DNA of 64,000 nucleotides from Nemania diffusa. Taxonomy: Eukaryota > Ascomycota > Sordariomycetes > Xylariales > Xylariaceae. The stretch spans positions 5,672,501 through 5,736,500 of the forward strand of contig JBBPUQ010000003.1 of the NCBI GenBank assembly GCA_038501195.1, given 5' to 3'. Shown one piece after another: positions 45,012 through 57,334 of the stretch. A model generated the notes under the pieces. That model searched no databases and had not been told where the DNA came from. It saw only the letters and a program-made list of their open reading frames with translations. The position numbers and the translations under genes are program-made. Positions within the stretch are counted from its first letter, which is position 1. Every line of letters begins with the position of its first letter.

Positions 45012-46802
45012 ATGGACGCCGGAGATATCAAGGATGGAGATTCCACTGCAGCTACTTCTAGTGTCGCCCTTCAGAGGATCGTCCGCGCCTGTCAAACCGC
45101 TCGATTAGCGGCTGTTGACAACCAAATAGCACTCAAAGTGATTCTTGTCACTCATCCTGGATTTCTATGCAGGGATGATATCTTGAGCTTGAGAATGGTT
45201 GATTGCCCTCATATTGAGACCGTCATTCGGTACTCAACTCAAGATGTTGCTCTCTCGCCTATTGCGTCACATAATCCAACGAGTTTGTTGCCCCTACTTT
45301 CTTCGTCGCCTGGCGCGTTGCTTCTAAAGCATTCTTCTGTGTCTTACCTCGACGCACTAGAATTGCTAGAGAAGGAAGTGAAGACTCGCTTATCGTTTGA
45401 ATGGGTGCTTCCGACTCAACCAACAACTCGTACTGTAGCAGTCGTAGGCGGCCGTCCACTCTATGACATGGAGAGAGGATCGTACGGCTTTAGAGGGCCA
45501 TTTGAGGCTGCCCAGGCTCTTGGTGTATCTCTGATCGTCCTTGATCGATCGGGGCACTGGCTTGAAGGAGAGAAGTATTCCTACCTTCGGCAAGACTTTG
45601 TTGCCATCGACGTGTCCGACGACACAACACTGCCTATGCTTATCGCCGATGCCTTAAAGTGGAGAAAGCTCGATGGTATCATCACATTTTCAGACGAATT
45701 TGTCATCGCTACCGCGAAGGCAGCAGAAGCTCTCTCTCTCCCAACAGAGCCTGTGAAAGCAATCTTACAGGCGCACTATAAGGACGGCACTCGCGATGCA
45801 CTGCATAGTAGCGGGATTCGGACTGTACGAGTCGACGGCAGCGAACAACTACAAGAGCCGTCTAAAGTCGAAGAGCTCAGTGCTTTGAAATACCCACTTA
45901 TCGTCAAACCATGCCGTGGAGGCGCTTCGCGAGGAGTTAGGAAAGCTCGAAATCCTTCCGATCTTCATAGTGCTATCTAGAAAACGGAGAGGGACGGTCT
46001 TTCGAAGCACGGAGTCTTAATCGAGGAATACATCGATGGACCGGAAGTCGACGCCAACTTCGCCCTGTGGGATGGCGAGGTCCTTTTCTGCGAGATAAGC
46101 GATGACTTTCCATGCCCGGGAGATCTTCCAGATGCCACCACCGACGACGACTTCGCCGAGACCTACATGGTCTTGCCGAGTGCCTTGCCGACCAAAGAGC
46201 TGGAGATTCTCAAGTCGTCTCTGCATCAGAGCCTTCTGGAGCTAGGGTTCCGCTCCGGCGTGTTCCACGTGGAAGCGAGAGTCAAGAATTCATTAATGCG
46301 TTATAAGCAGGCCGACGGTATCCTCGACCTTGTCGATACTCCCAGCGGAGTCACAGAAGAACCAGACACATTTCTTATCGAGGTCAATGCTCGACCACCT
46401 GGATTGACTGGGGTCTACTCGACCCTCTATACGTATGGGGTGGATTATTGTGCTCTTCAATTCCTTCGAGTCCTGGGGGATCGTGAGCGGTTCGCAGCAC
46501 TCTGTAAGCCATTTGCTTGTCGGAATCAGTATTGGTGTGTCGATATTCATATTCCAATTCATCGTGAGAATATTTTGGTGCCACATGACTTCTTCGAGAA
46601 AGTCCTAGCACGATTACCGGAAGTTGCTCCTCACGTGTCTAGGGCTGAGTTTTACACACAGCCCGGTAACGTCGTATCGCCGATACGGGGAGTTGGTTTC
46701 TTTGCCTATTTTACTATAAACTTGACAATCAGTAGGAGACATCTACTAGAGATGACTGCCCGCGTGAGGGAGGTCTCAAGACAGGTGGTAGACGGGGAGT
46801 AA
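45012..46802 (+). pseudogene. ATP-grasp ligase gene with one in-frame stop
   Basis: From the ATG at 45012 one frame runs to 46802 (596 codons) interrupted only by TAG at 45978-45980 (codon 323). Upstream of it lie VAVVGGRPLYDMERGSYGFR and a Rossmann-like half. Around the stop are the ATP-binding strands LKYPLIVKPCRGGASRGV and HGVLIEEYIDGPEVDANFAL, and later FLIEVNARPPGLTG, the metal-binding end of the grasp fold. Enzymes of this type join a carboxylate to an amine using ATP, as in carnosine synthase and related dipeptide or amino-acid ligases. A 45-nt GT-AG segment could in principle be spliced out with the stop, but it holds residues that the family conserves, so I reject that. The stop fits a C-to-T change in a CpA context on one strand (CAG or TGG origin), as RIP makes. 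It may equally be a sequencing error. Confidence 0.75.
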
Positions 46803-49730
46803 CATAGATTTTGGATAAAATTTAGTTGCTAGATGTCTTATCATGAAGTGGCTGAGAATAGCACAGTTTTTACCTGACTCATCTTTTCTGTTAAAAGATA
46901 AACTCTAGACTTCATTTCCGGAAGAGCTAATGTAAGCCTATCACTTGAAGAATCTAGCGATCATATGATAGAAAACACAATTTAATGACCAACTATGTAT
47001 GCGTTCCCTGGCGTACAGCTTGTTATTAAAAGCACCCCTGAATCCTTAAGATCTGGTGGCTACCCCTGTAGTCAGCCTCTGCTTACGAACTCTGCACTAC
47101 TTCAATCATTGTGGGTATACTGATCTTTTCACGTAGTACTGCAACGCTCGCTCAATATCTCCATTGATCACTATCTTTAGTATGAGCTGTGAGACGCCGT
47201 AGAAGGAAGACGAAGCGAGGAATTCGCGAACCAGCACCATTTTTAATCCTTATGGCCCTGAGATGTTGGTGACACCTCTCTCGATCAGACTTCCCTTCTT
47301 CCTATTCTTCCCTGACTGCGCGGCCCATTTTGTTTCTCCTCAGGTTGACATGTTTAGCATACAATCTTATAAGTTATTGTAAAGACTCATATGACAATTT
47401 CTAACTATGGCGGTTAGGTGATCAGCTGGAGCCAGCTGACAAAAATTGACTTGTCCCGTTTTAAAGGAATGGCCTCAATATCAGCTCCCCACAGCGTAAT
47501 TTTTTCAGGCCAATTTCGCGCTCTCGTGCTTTCGTTCCTTCGCGATTCCCGAAAGCACTTTTCTCTTTTAAGCTCCCAAGGCGAAAAGAACGCGCCAAGT
47601 CGCTATTCTGCTGTAGGTATGCTGCATTATAGGATCTGGATACAGGTACCAAAGCCGAGACAGCTCCGAGTGCATTGGCCCTATGTGATCCGAGCGCATG
47701 GAACCATTGTAATTGCTTTGAAACAGGAGCTGATAATATATTAGTATGTATAATGAGGCCACCGAATGGAGAACAGCCGATTCCAAAGAATCACCGCCTC
47801 AATACCGCTGCTATTGGGGAGAGACAGTTGGCGAGTGAGCTTACCAGTCCTTTACGTCATTCGTCAATTGGGACCAACTTTGGTTCGGGAATAACCAAGA
47901 TGTTGGGTGGCTTGGGTGATTAGCGGCTAGTAGCGGCGGATCTTTTTGACGTAGCGTAGGTACCAACTTATTATGTAGTGTGAGTTTTGAGTACAGAATA
48001 GGCATATATTAGACTATGCGCTGTCTACTCTAAGTACTTAGACTTATCCAGGTAGTGAATAGGCCCTTCTCTCGAGTAACCAATAGATTTTACTTTGTCC
48101 TCTTTTACCTTCGCCTTCGTTGTCGTGGCTGTTGAACATGTGGACATGCAAAAATTTCGAGTAGCACCGACAGTTTCCCATTCAGGATTCTAACAGTCCA
48201 CATCGTGCTGCCAATCCAGGTCAAGATGGGATGGGTACCGGCACAGCCCTTGTAGCGCTTGTCGATCCGACAGTATTCTGTATTTACTAGGCCATTTAAG
48301 TATGTAGGTACACGAACTTAGGTTTCAGATTTGTATTTCGCTACACATGTACCTACTGTATATAGATACTACTATTACTGACCTCACTCGCTCCAAGTCA
48401 ATCTCTCTTTAACGAGAATACTTCCTTTACCGTTGGTCTTTGTGCAAATTTGCAATGACTTGCCACAGTATACGTAGGTAGTAAACATGTAGGTGTGCAT
48501 ACGTACCTAAAAGGCGGGGGTTGTCCATTTGTAGTACACTCGGATGTTCTTCCATTGAAGATCGATGATTAACACTCCGAAACAGCGGTATTGATTGGCG
48601 ATTGACGAAGGGCAAAGCGCCGATTATCGGCCGCTCCCGAGCAATAACCGCAACTTGTCCGTACTTGACAGTTTCAATAAAAGAAGCATTCTTAGCAAAG
48701 CTCCCTGTGGCCAATGCCGATGTCAATACTAAGTACACCAACTGCACATAGTACAATCACCTCCATACCAGCCATAAAGCATGTTAGTTGGTTATACCGA
48801 GTATATAGCTGTGGTTTCGAATGTCTTGTTGGAGAGTCCCGGGCCCAGGTGGTGGGAATACGTAGCCCATGCTCCATATGTACCCCGGATATGGCTCGTG
48901 ATGTTGGCTCCCAGGTCATCCCGCGGAGATGATTGGCGGTCAACGAATCGACAGCCGCCGCTCATCTATGGCGGTGTCTCTTCCCGAATGCCGTGCTTCT
49001 CGAACGCACTTTTCCTTTGCTGCTTGCGGCGATGTGACGACAAGGACGGACAGAAGCTGGAGAAGTGCTACAGTAGGTACCTACTCAGGCATTGCTGCAG
49101 GTGTCGTCTAGCAACCCGTGGTCGGTAACCTGAACGACTGGTCAGGCACACGAGAGAGACAGCCGCCCTGGAGGTTACCTAAATAGGTACCTAGCTGTCT
49201 GGCTTGTTCTGTGGTCGGAGATGGGTAAATCCGAAGTGAAGTTTGGTCTATGTGCATCGGAGACCGTACGTTTCTACTCGGCAATGGGCTCTCTGCTCCC
49301 ACCAGCATGTGAGCCAAACAGAGACTAAGTCCGAGTAGACAGCATGGGGCACGCCAAGCACCGGCTATAAACAGTACTTCCAGGGATATGCAGATGCGCA
49401 GTGCGGGAGCAGCTAGAGCTAGGGCTGGTGCTGAAGACGACCCCTTTTCGAACCTATGAACAAGCGAGAAAACGACTAGGATATCGCGAACAATACATCA
49501 TAGGTAAGTCATGCCGTGGAGCCGTTCGATATGCTACGATTGGCGTGTTCGTTTGGCGCTGCTGCTGCTGCGGGCGCTGATGCTGCTGTTCAGTGTTTTT
49601 TTTATTATTCTCTCGTAGTCTAGGCTGCTCGCTTGTTCGCCGTTCTAGTATCGTCGCGTCATCGTCATCCCTCGTCACCGCGAGCTCATCAAGTCAGGGC
49701 CAACGACCGACCAAGTTATCGGCATAATTA

Positions 49731-49770
49731 TTAGTAGTATTAGTATGTATTAGTATTAGTATTCGTATTA
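49731..49770. repeat. TAGTAT-type simple repeat
   Basis: Interrupted repeats of TAGTAT/TTAGTAT. Confidence 0.7.
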
Positions 49771-51052
49771 CATTACATAGGTTGCATTGTTTTAGGGACC
49801 TATGTGTACTATGTATGCGCTCACACCGACTCGCTCACGCTCAAATCCATGAGCATGCGGTATTAGAATTAATTAATGCACAAAGGGTTTTCTTTTCCCA
49901 AGCCTCTCTCTCCCCATCTTGCCTTGGCTTTACTTTCTTTGTCTAGACTCATTTTTCATTGTTCATATTTCGGTCATTGTGTACTACCTACACTCGTCTC
50001 TATAGCATTACACCGCATGCCCAGCATTCTATACCGTGTCACTACTACCAGGCAGCCCGTCACGTCACCCCTTGTTGCCCTTCCTGCTTCCATCGCCCCT
50101 AGTACCTAGCACTTCCCCTTCCGGCCCGATCGCCAATAGCTGCTCCCTCCTGTGGTCTCCGAAAGATCGAGGAGCAACCAACCCCTCTTCCCATTTCTCA
50201 CATCCCCCAAGTCTGCCCCCAAGCATATACCCATCTCACCTGACATCCACCGCCCCGGGTTTCTGCGTGTCAGGCTCTCAAACGAGGCTTTTGTGACCGC
50301 GCTACTAGGCTGTGATCAGGGCGGGAGTACGTGTCATCTGATTTCCCTCCGCTCTACTTTCCCACACAGTTGCTCATCCGCAGACGGCGCCTGCAGCAGC
50401 ACAAGGTCTCGCACGTACATTTATTAATTATTACCGAGAAGCGGGTCCCGGGAGATATTGGAGATCTTCTGAGACCGGCCTGCGAGCTAGGGTGCCCCCC
50501 TACGCAGTAGTGTACCTGCTGTACTGTAGTTGAAGTTGTACATACAGTACAGAATACGACTCTGCATTCTACTACCACACGTACGCATACGTACACACTA
50601 CACTACCAAGGTAGACTGCCGCATGTGGGTAGTTCTGCGTACGTGAGACTACTGTGTGTATTTCGGCGCTTTGCCAGGCTGGTTGCTTTTGTCTGTTGTC
50701 CTGTCTATCATACACCATCCCCGCGCGCGTCTGGCCCCAACCGCACTTACACGCTCTTCCACTTCCATCCATCCATACCTACCTACACGCAAAACCTCGT
50801 CTCGGCAGCTGATGGCCTGATGCGTGCCAATAACTCCTTGTGACTTGGCCCTCGATACCTGTATACCTGACCCGTACACCTGGCCACCTGGACTCGCAAG
50901 TCTTGCCCTGCCGGTACTTGTACCTCCACCTGTGTAAGTCCCGTTCTCACTTTCCCACATGATGCCGCTCCCCGCGTCCCGCCCGGGTGGTCCTCCTCCA
51001 CCAATCCCTCTATGCCTAAATCAAAAATCCATATACTTGTGTATGCGCATGT

Positions 51053-51073
51053 GCTCGCGCTCGCGCTCGCGCT
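51053..51073. repeat. CTCGCG hexamer repeat
   Basis: About three and a half copies of CTCGCG in the leader region of the arrestin gene. Confidence 0.7.
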
Positions 51074-51458
51074 TTGCTCATTTTTTTCTGTTTGATTGCT
51101 CTCGTCTGCCACTGCCCAACCTACCCTGTCCTGCCGGCCCTTGTGAACCCACTCGCTGTACCGCCTATCTATCTTATGTATACATTTCCTTCCCATCCAT
51201 CCATCTCCATGTCTAGATATTTCCAACCTACAATACCTCGGCGTTCTATACGCTCACCTGCTGCCTCATTATTTCTTCGTTGATCCTTCTCATCTTCGAC
51301 TCTTGTGGTGCCAAGTGCCTATAATGTTCATGTCATCCCTATGAGGCTGTGCGGCGCAAAATAATATGAAACTCTTCTTAAACACTTTGTCCTCATTCAC
51401 ACCTCACTGCCCATTGCCCACTGTCAACCTAGTTATATTGTAACTCTAACATATAAAA

Positions 51459-54165
51459 ATGTCCAGACCTGATTGGAATCAGCCTGGGTGCGTCGACCGG
51501 GATCTTACTCGTTCGATAGGGGGGAACGTGTATTACAGACCCCGCGGCGAAGAGCGCAGGCATCGTGCCGACTTGTCATTTCCGATTCCTCAGATTCAAC
51601 CACGCGGGCGGAGAGCCCAATCCATTCACATCGTTTCCTACCCATCGGGCTATATCCCGGATGAAATAAGAGCCGACTTGGCCAAATGTAGGAGAGCTGC
51701 TAAAGCAAAAAGAAAGAAGAATCAGAGCAATAAACCAATATCTGGGGCGGAAGAGGAACAGGGCACTAGTCACAAGTCGTCCCGGCGTGTATTCGAGAAG
51801 GTCTTGGCTCCGTTCAAGTTGGCCACAGTCCACCCAGTTGGTACCGACATCCACTCTCCCACGGGCCACCCCCAGTCACCTACCGAGCTTACGGCCGTTG
51901 AGCCGCGTAGTGCGCGTCCGTTATCTATGATTTCAGTACCACCACCCGGCGCGGCTGGCGCCACGATGCCTGAGATGCGTAGAACATCATATATGAGCAC
52001 AGCGTTTCACAGCGCGCACCGGAATAGTGTCATGTCGGTCCGTTCTGCCAAGAGTATCATGAGCTCAGTGACCGAAGTCCCCAAACCCGTTGCCAGCGGA
52101 AGTGGCGTCCAGTGCTCGATCATCCTGGCCGAGCCCAACGTATTCCTTACCGGTTTCGAACACGACGGCCATGCGCGACACGAGACGGCTAACTCGACCT
52201 CCCTTCTCCGCGGCAAATTGCAGCTCAACGTCACCAAGAATGTAAAGCTAAAGTCGGTCACTCTCAAGCTACATGGAAAAGCTAGGACGGAGTGGCCCGA
52301 AGGAATTCCACCTGCAAAAGTAGAGCAATACGAAGAGGTATCGTTACGGACGCAGGTTTTGACATTTTTCCATGCTCTGCATGAAACGTGGGAAACCGAA
52401 TTCGGGAACCAGTGCACCTATTCACTGCGGCAGTCTACGGAAACATCGAACGGATCCTCTACAATTCATTCAGCTCTGAAGCGTGGGTATTCGGGCAACT
52501 TAAACCCCCAGGAATACAAACGATTATCACTTCAGTCTGTCCAGTCCCGTAGCTTTGGAAAGGGAGATGTGCAGATCACGGAGGTAGTACAACCTAGGAC
52601 TTACAAGGTATTCCGTCCCGGCAAGTATGAATACTCATTCGAGCTACCGATCGATCACCACCAGCTAGAGACTACGAGGCTTCAGTTTGGATCAGTGAAG
52701 TGGGAGCTAGAGGCGATTGTCGAGCGAGCAGGCGCCTTTAAGCCCAACCTCCACGGATCGAAGGAAGTCCGCATCGTTCGCGTTCCCGACCAACTCTCCC
52801 TCGAGATGACGGAGCCCATCTCCATAAGTCGCCAATGGGAGGACCAACTCCACTACGACATTATGATATCGGGGAAATCGTTCCCCATTGGCTCGCAGAT
52901 CCCCATCGCATTCAAGCTTACACCTCTAGCCAAGGTGCAAGTCCACAAACTCAAGGTGTTCGTGACCGAGTCGGTTGAATATTGGACAAACGACAGAAGA
53001 GTCACGCGCAAGGACCCGGGCCGCAAGATCCTCCTGTTCGAGAAGGCCGCCGGAAAGCCCTTGGACAGGCAATACGAGAACTCGGATATAAGGATACTGA
53101 GCGGTGGCGAGCTGTCGCCTAGCGAGCGGCACGAGGCGCGGGAGACGGCGCAGAGACGCAGGAGTTGGGAGGCTTCTAGGAACCACACGACTCCCCAGCC
53201 GTTACCCGACCCGTCGGAAAACCTGCTCGGAGATCTGGATCTGGGGCTGGAATCGTTCTGGGGACCGACCGAGTTGGAAATGAATGTCCAGATCCCGACT
53301 TGCGAACAGATGGCCAAGGATAAAAACGTGCGTCTTCATCCAGATTGCAGCTGGAAAAACGTGAATGTGCACCACTGGATAAAGGTATGTCTCACTCTTT
53401 ATCAGCTAGAAAAACAGAGCGTAAACATCTAACACGTAAATGCAGATCGTCATGCGTATCTCAAGACTCGACCCAGACGACCCAGCAGGCAAGAAACGCC
53501 GCCACTTCGAAATCAGCATCGACTCGCCCTTCACCGTCCTCGACTGCCGCGCAACGCGCGCCAACACCGCTCTACCCGAATACTCCGGCGCGGAGCGGCC
53601 CATATACCACCAACAATCGCGCTGCGGCTGTCCCGACGCCGAGATCCTCGCCACGAACCCCAGCCCCGCCTCCAGCACCGGCAGCATCCCCTCCGTCTCC
53701 GAGGCCAGCCCGGGCATCGCGCGACCACCGCTCGCCCACGTTCAACAACACCCGGCGGCACGGGGCGCCGCGCAGCCGGTGCAGCGCCCGATGCATCTCC
53801 TCCGCTACCCGAGCCACAATCCCCCGGCTTTTGACGCAGACGACCCGCCGCCGCCGATGCCGACGCCGCCGCCGCAGTACGACCTCGTCGTCGGCACGCC
53901 CAGCGTCGACGGGCTAGCCGACTACTTCGCGCGGCTCGCGGACTACGACGTCGATGGCGACTCGGACAGCGGCGCGGACGACGACGAGCAGGGCTTGGGA
54001 TTGAGCTCGCGCAGCCGTCTCACGGAGCGCACTGGGCGCGTCAATGTGCCGCATCCGCGCACGCCCGGGGGCAGGCTTGTGCCGAGCCGCAGTCTAGAGA
54101 TCGAACGCCCGCCATTACCGGATGCGCTGCATATTGGGGGCGCACTGAGGCAGCGGAGGGGTTAG
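51459..54165 (+). CDS. Alpha-arrestin (CreD/ART-type ubiquitin-ligase adaptor), two exons
   Basis: Exons 51459-53384 and 53446-54165 with a 61-nt intron (GTATGT...GCAG), joining to 881 codons plus stop. After a Ser-rich, basic N-terminal region of about 200 residues comes an arrestin N-domain (CSIILAEPNVFLTGF, LLRGKLQLNVTKNVKLKSVTLKLHG), with YKVFRPGKYEYSFELPIDHH and WELEAIVERAG. The arrestin C-domain follows (HYDIMISGKSFPIGSQIPIAFKLTPLAKVQVHKLKV split over residues about 465-505). The disordered C-terminal tail has PPQY at 784-787 and LPEY at about 686, motifs that bind WW domains of Rsp5/HulA ubiquitin ligases. Such proteins bring the ligase to plasma-membrane transporters and steer their endocytosis, in response to nutrients. 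The intact frame, long regulated leader and domain order make this a typical conserved housekeeping gene. Confidence 0.9.
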
Positions 54166-55582
54166 GGGCCTGCGTTTAGCTGCGGAATCTTTGGGGTTGT
54201 GGGGTCGAGGGTTGTGGTGAGGCTGGAGGCTGAGGTGAGGCGCAGGTAGTGTAAGTGAGCGCAACACTCCATGATGGGTTATAGTTTGCGGTTCGCCTGC
54301 AGACTGTTACGGCCCAGTTGAGTGGAGTGTTTTTGGATACATCACTGCGGTCGTATTCTATGATATTACCTGTTGTGATCTGGGTACCTCAATACGTGCA
54401 TAGCGTTTTGGACGGACGGACGGACGGAAGGGCCAGTTTGTATGCATTTCGATGGGCTTATTGGTGGATTTGATTATGGTCTGGATGTATTCGCGTCGAG
54501 GCACGGCTGTGGCTATATTCCGCATTCGTCTACACGATCGTGTAGGCTTTTTTTCAACATACAGTGTCGAGTCTACTGGCGGGAGAGTCAGGCCTCGACC
54601 TCCAGGTTTTCTGGTTGGGAAAAGAGTTGTCACGACGTATTCTTGCATGCATATCAGGCGTTGGCGGCGGGAGACGGCTCAAAATACCCCCACCTACTTA
54701 CTGTTCACTGTTCACGATACCTAATTAGAAAACTCAACTAAACTACTTTCTCTGGAATTGGTGTTGTGATGTGATTCTTGCGTCGTGTCTGAACCCCCTA
54801 ATCCTAATCTGTGCCCCTATTTTCTACACTTAGACTTACGACTCCGCTCTTGCCACGCGTCCAGCGACAGCGAGGAAATGAGGTCTTTCACTTACAGTAC
54901 ACAGGTGTCCCGCACAACGGGAATATAACCATGAAGTGGAGCCTGTGGACTCGACGAAGCCATTTAGCCATTTACCCGTCCGTTCGGGTGCCAATTCCGA
55001 ACCTCAGCGTACGACGGAGGATGCAGGCTCCGCGAACGCAGAGCCTCAACTCGCCATAGGTGGAGAAAAAGACCCCTGCAGCCAAGCATCGCGTCTCGGT
55101 GCTTGATCTCGCAGGGCCAACGCTGCCAGGGGCCACGCCAATGACGGCACGCCCACCCGGAGTCGACCCCTGCGTGAAACTCGAGCAGACATGGTCACCG
55201 TCTCCGGCGACGCACGCTTCGAGTTAGCGAATCGACGAGGTATGGAGCTGGTTTCTGGAATCGTTCGGTATGTGCTGTCCGCTCGCGAGGAATGGGTGGC
55301 GGTTGGCTGCTAGCTCCCTATCTGAGCCTAGGGACACGGTCAGGAGATCTGGGGGTCGGAATAATGCATAGGCAGAGGCATAAACATATATATATGTATA
55401 TGTCTATATATATAGCCTAAGATACAACCGTGCTGCCGATCAATTTACACAGCTTGGTCCAGGTCGTTTATTCAGCCGCATCATCGCCCGCGCTTCAGAG
55501 TCGCTGCTGCTGCTACCTTGGCGTTTGTGGATTACCCAACCGTCTAGACGTCTGCGCAACCCGGCAATTTCGTCCCATCATC
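54166..55582. other. Intergenic, 1.4 kb
   Basis: Contains a GGAC tetramer repeat at 54410-54428 and an AT microsatellite at 55384-55415. The latter lies about 170 bp upstream of the xylanase start, with TATATATA-like words. Short frames are unsupported. Confidence 0.6.
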
Positions 55583-57045
55583 ATGCTGTACGGCACCGCC
55601 CTCGCGGCCCTCCTCGCTTTACCCGGCGCCCAGGCCCAGCTGAATAAGTTGGCCAAGGGAGCTGGGCTGAAGTACTTCGGCTCGGCGACGGATAATGGCG
55701 AGCTGACGGATACGGCTTATGTTGCTATTCTGGACAACACGGATGAGTTTGGGCAGATAGTGAGTATTCTGTTATTGATTTTCTATTTTAGTCTTTTGAG
55801 TCTTGGCATTAGTTATTCTGTTATACAACAAGACGGAATTTCGTATTGCAGTGATTCTGTGCTAGATTATCAAATACTCTTTTAACCCACTCGATACCAT
55901 TGCGAAGAGATAGTTGCTAACTTTTTACGTCTGAAGACGCCAGGAAACGGTCAAAAATGGCAGTACACCGAGCCCAGCCAGGGTGTCTTCTCTTACACCT
56001 CCGGTGACCAGATCGCCAACCTCGCGGCGACGAACGGCCAGCTCTTGAGATGTCACACGCTCGTGTGGTACTCGCAGCTACCATCATGGGGTTTGTCTTT
56101 TCCTTCTCCTTTTCATTCTCCCATAGTTGACTAACACCGCACACAGTCAGCAGCGGAACATGGACCGTAGCCACATTGACGTCCGTCGTCAACACGCACA
56201 TCTCCAACGTGGTTGGCCACTACAAGGGCAAGTGCTATGCCTGGGACGTCGTCAACGAGGGCCTCAATGACGACGGCACGTACCGGCAGAACGTATTCTA
56301 CAACGTCCTCGGCGACTCGTACTTCGCGCTCGCCTTCACCGCAGCAGCAGCAGCCGACCCAGCCGCCAAGCTCTACTACAACGACTACAACATCGAGAGC
56401 ACGGGCGCGAAGCAGGCCGCCGCAGCCAAGATCGTGTCCCTCGTGAAAGCCGCCGGCGCGAAGATCGACGGCGTGGGCATGCAGGCGCACCTGATCGTGG
56501 GCAGCACGCCGAGCCAGAGCGCGCTGCAGAGCGCCATGGCGTCGTACGTGGCGGCGGGCGCGACCGAGGTCGCGTACACGGAGCTCGACATCCGCTTCAC
56601 GACGCTGCCGAGCACGGCCGCGGGCCTGCAGCAGCAGGCGGCCGACTACGCCGCCGTCACCAAGGCCTGCCTGGCCACCAAGGCCTGCGTCGGCATCACC
56701 ATCTGGGACTACACCGACAAGTACAGCTGGATCCCGAGCACCTTCTCCGGCCAGGGGGACGCCTGCCTCTACGACAGCGTCCTGGCCAAGAAGCCCGCCT
56801 GGACGGCTGTTAGCAGCGCGCTGGCTGCTGCTGCTACGGGGGCCGTCACTACCACTACCGGTACGGCGACTTCGACGACTTTGGTCACGAGCACGACTAC
56901 TACCACGACTGCTGGCCCGACGACTACGGGGTGCGCGTCGCTGAAGTATGGACAGTGCGGTGGTTTGGGGTGGACTGGCTGCACTGTCTGCGCGGCGGGC
57001 TCGACTTGCACCTTTAGTAACAATTACTACTCCCAGTGCTTGTGA
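55583..57045 (+). CDS. GH10 endo-beta-1,4-xylanase with C-terminal CBM1
   Basis: Exons 55583-55759, 55937-56090 and 56147-57045, joining in phase to 409 codons plus stop. I chose the internal ATG at 55583 because it opens a signal peptide ([19 protein letters not shown]). The GH10 barrel contains [21 protein letters not shown], the acid/base Glu148 in [24 protein letters not shown] and the nucleophile Glu256 in TELDIRF, then [14 protein letters not shown] Thr-rich linker (about 345-370) leads to a fungal cellulose-binding module of 38 residues with four Cys and YGQCGG. The enzyme cuts xylan in plant cell walls and is tethered to cellulose. The second intron has an uncommon GTTTGT donor, and the first intron a CTGAAG acceptor. 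A 312-codon frame on the opposite strand is a composition shadow. Confidence 0.95.
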
Positions 57046-57334
57046 GTCGTGCCTGGGCGAAGGGAGCAAGGGTGAAAATAGGAGAGTTCCGGCACAGGTC
57101 CGTGTATATACTTAGCTAGCCCGTATCTAAAAGAATGCACATACGTACGTTTCGACCATCTACTCTTCAATATTAAAGTGCTTAAATTTATACTAGTTAG
57201 GGTTTCTCTATCACTGAAGCCGTGTGGGAGAACATCCTAGATAGTATAGAAATTTGCATATCACATACAAATGTAATGACAATCGAAAGTCTCATCATCT
57301 TCCGCGACAAAGCTTCAACATGTCCCCATAACGC

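Larger units (their letters stand above)
46803..51458. other. Intergenic, 4.7 kb, including long pyrimidine-rich leader of the arrestin gene
   Basis: Many short frames (up to 115 codons) on both strands, none with a family motif. From about 49880 to 51450 the plus strand is strongly C/T-rich with many CCATC-type words, as in long 5' leaders of highly regulated fungal genes. Part of this is probably the untranslated leader and promoter of the arrestin gene. Confidence 0.5.

Noticed and set aside
45936..45980. Possible 45-nt in-frame intron that would remove the TAG of the ATP-grasp gene
   Set aside because: It would delete residues conserved in the family (GVRKARNPSDLHSAI), has a weak GTTAGG donor and no branch site.
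56131..57069. 312-codon minus-strand frame
   Set aside because: Antisense shadow of the GC-rich xylanase gene, low-complexity Arg/Gly/Asp-rich translation.
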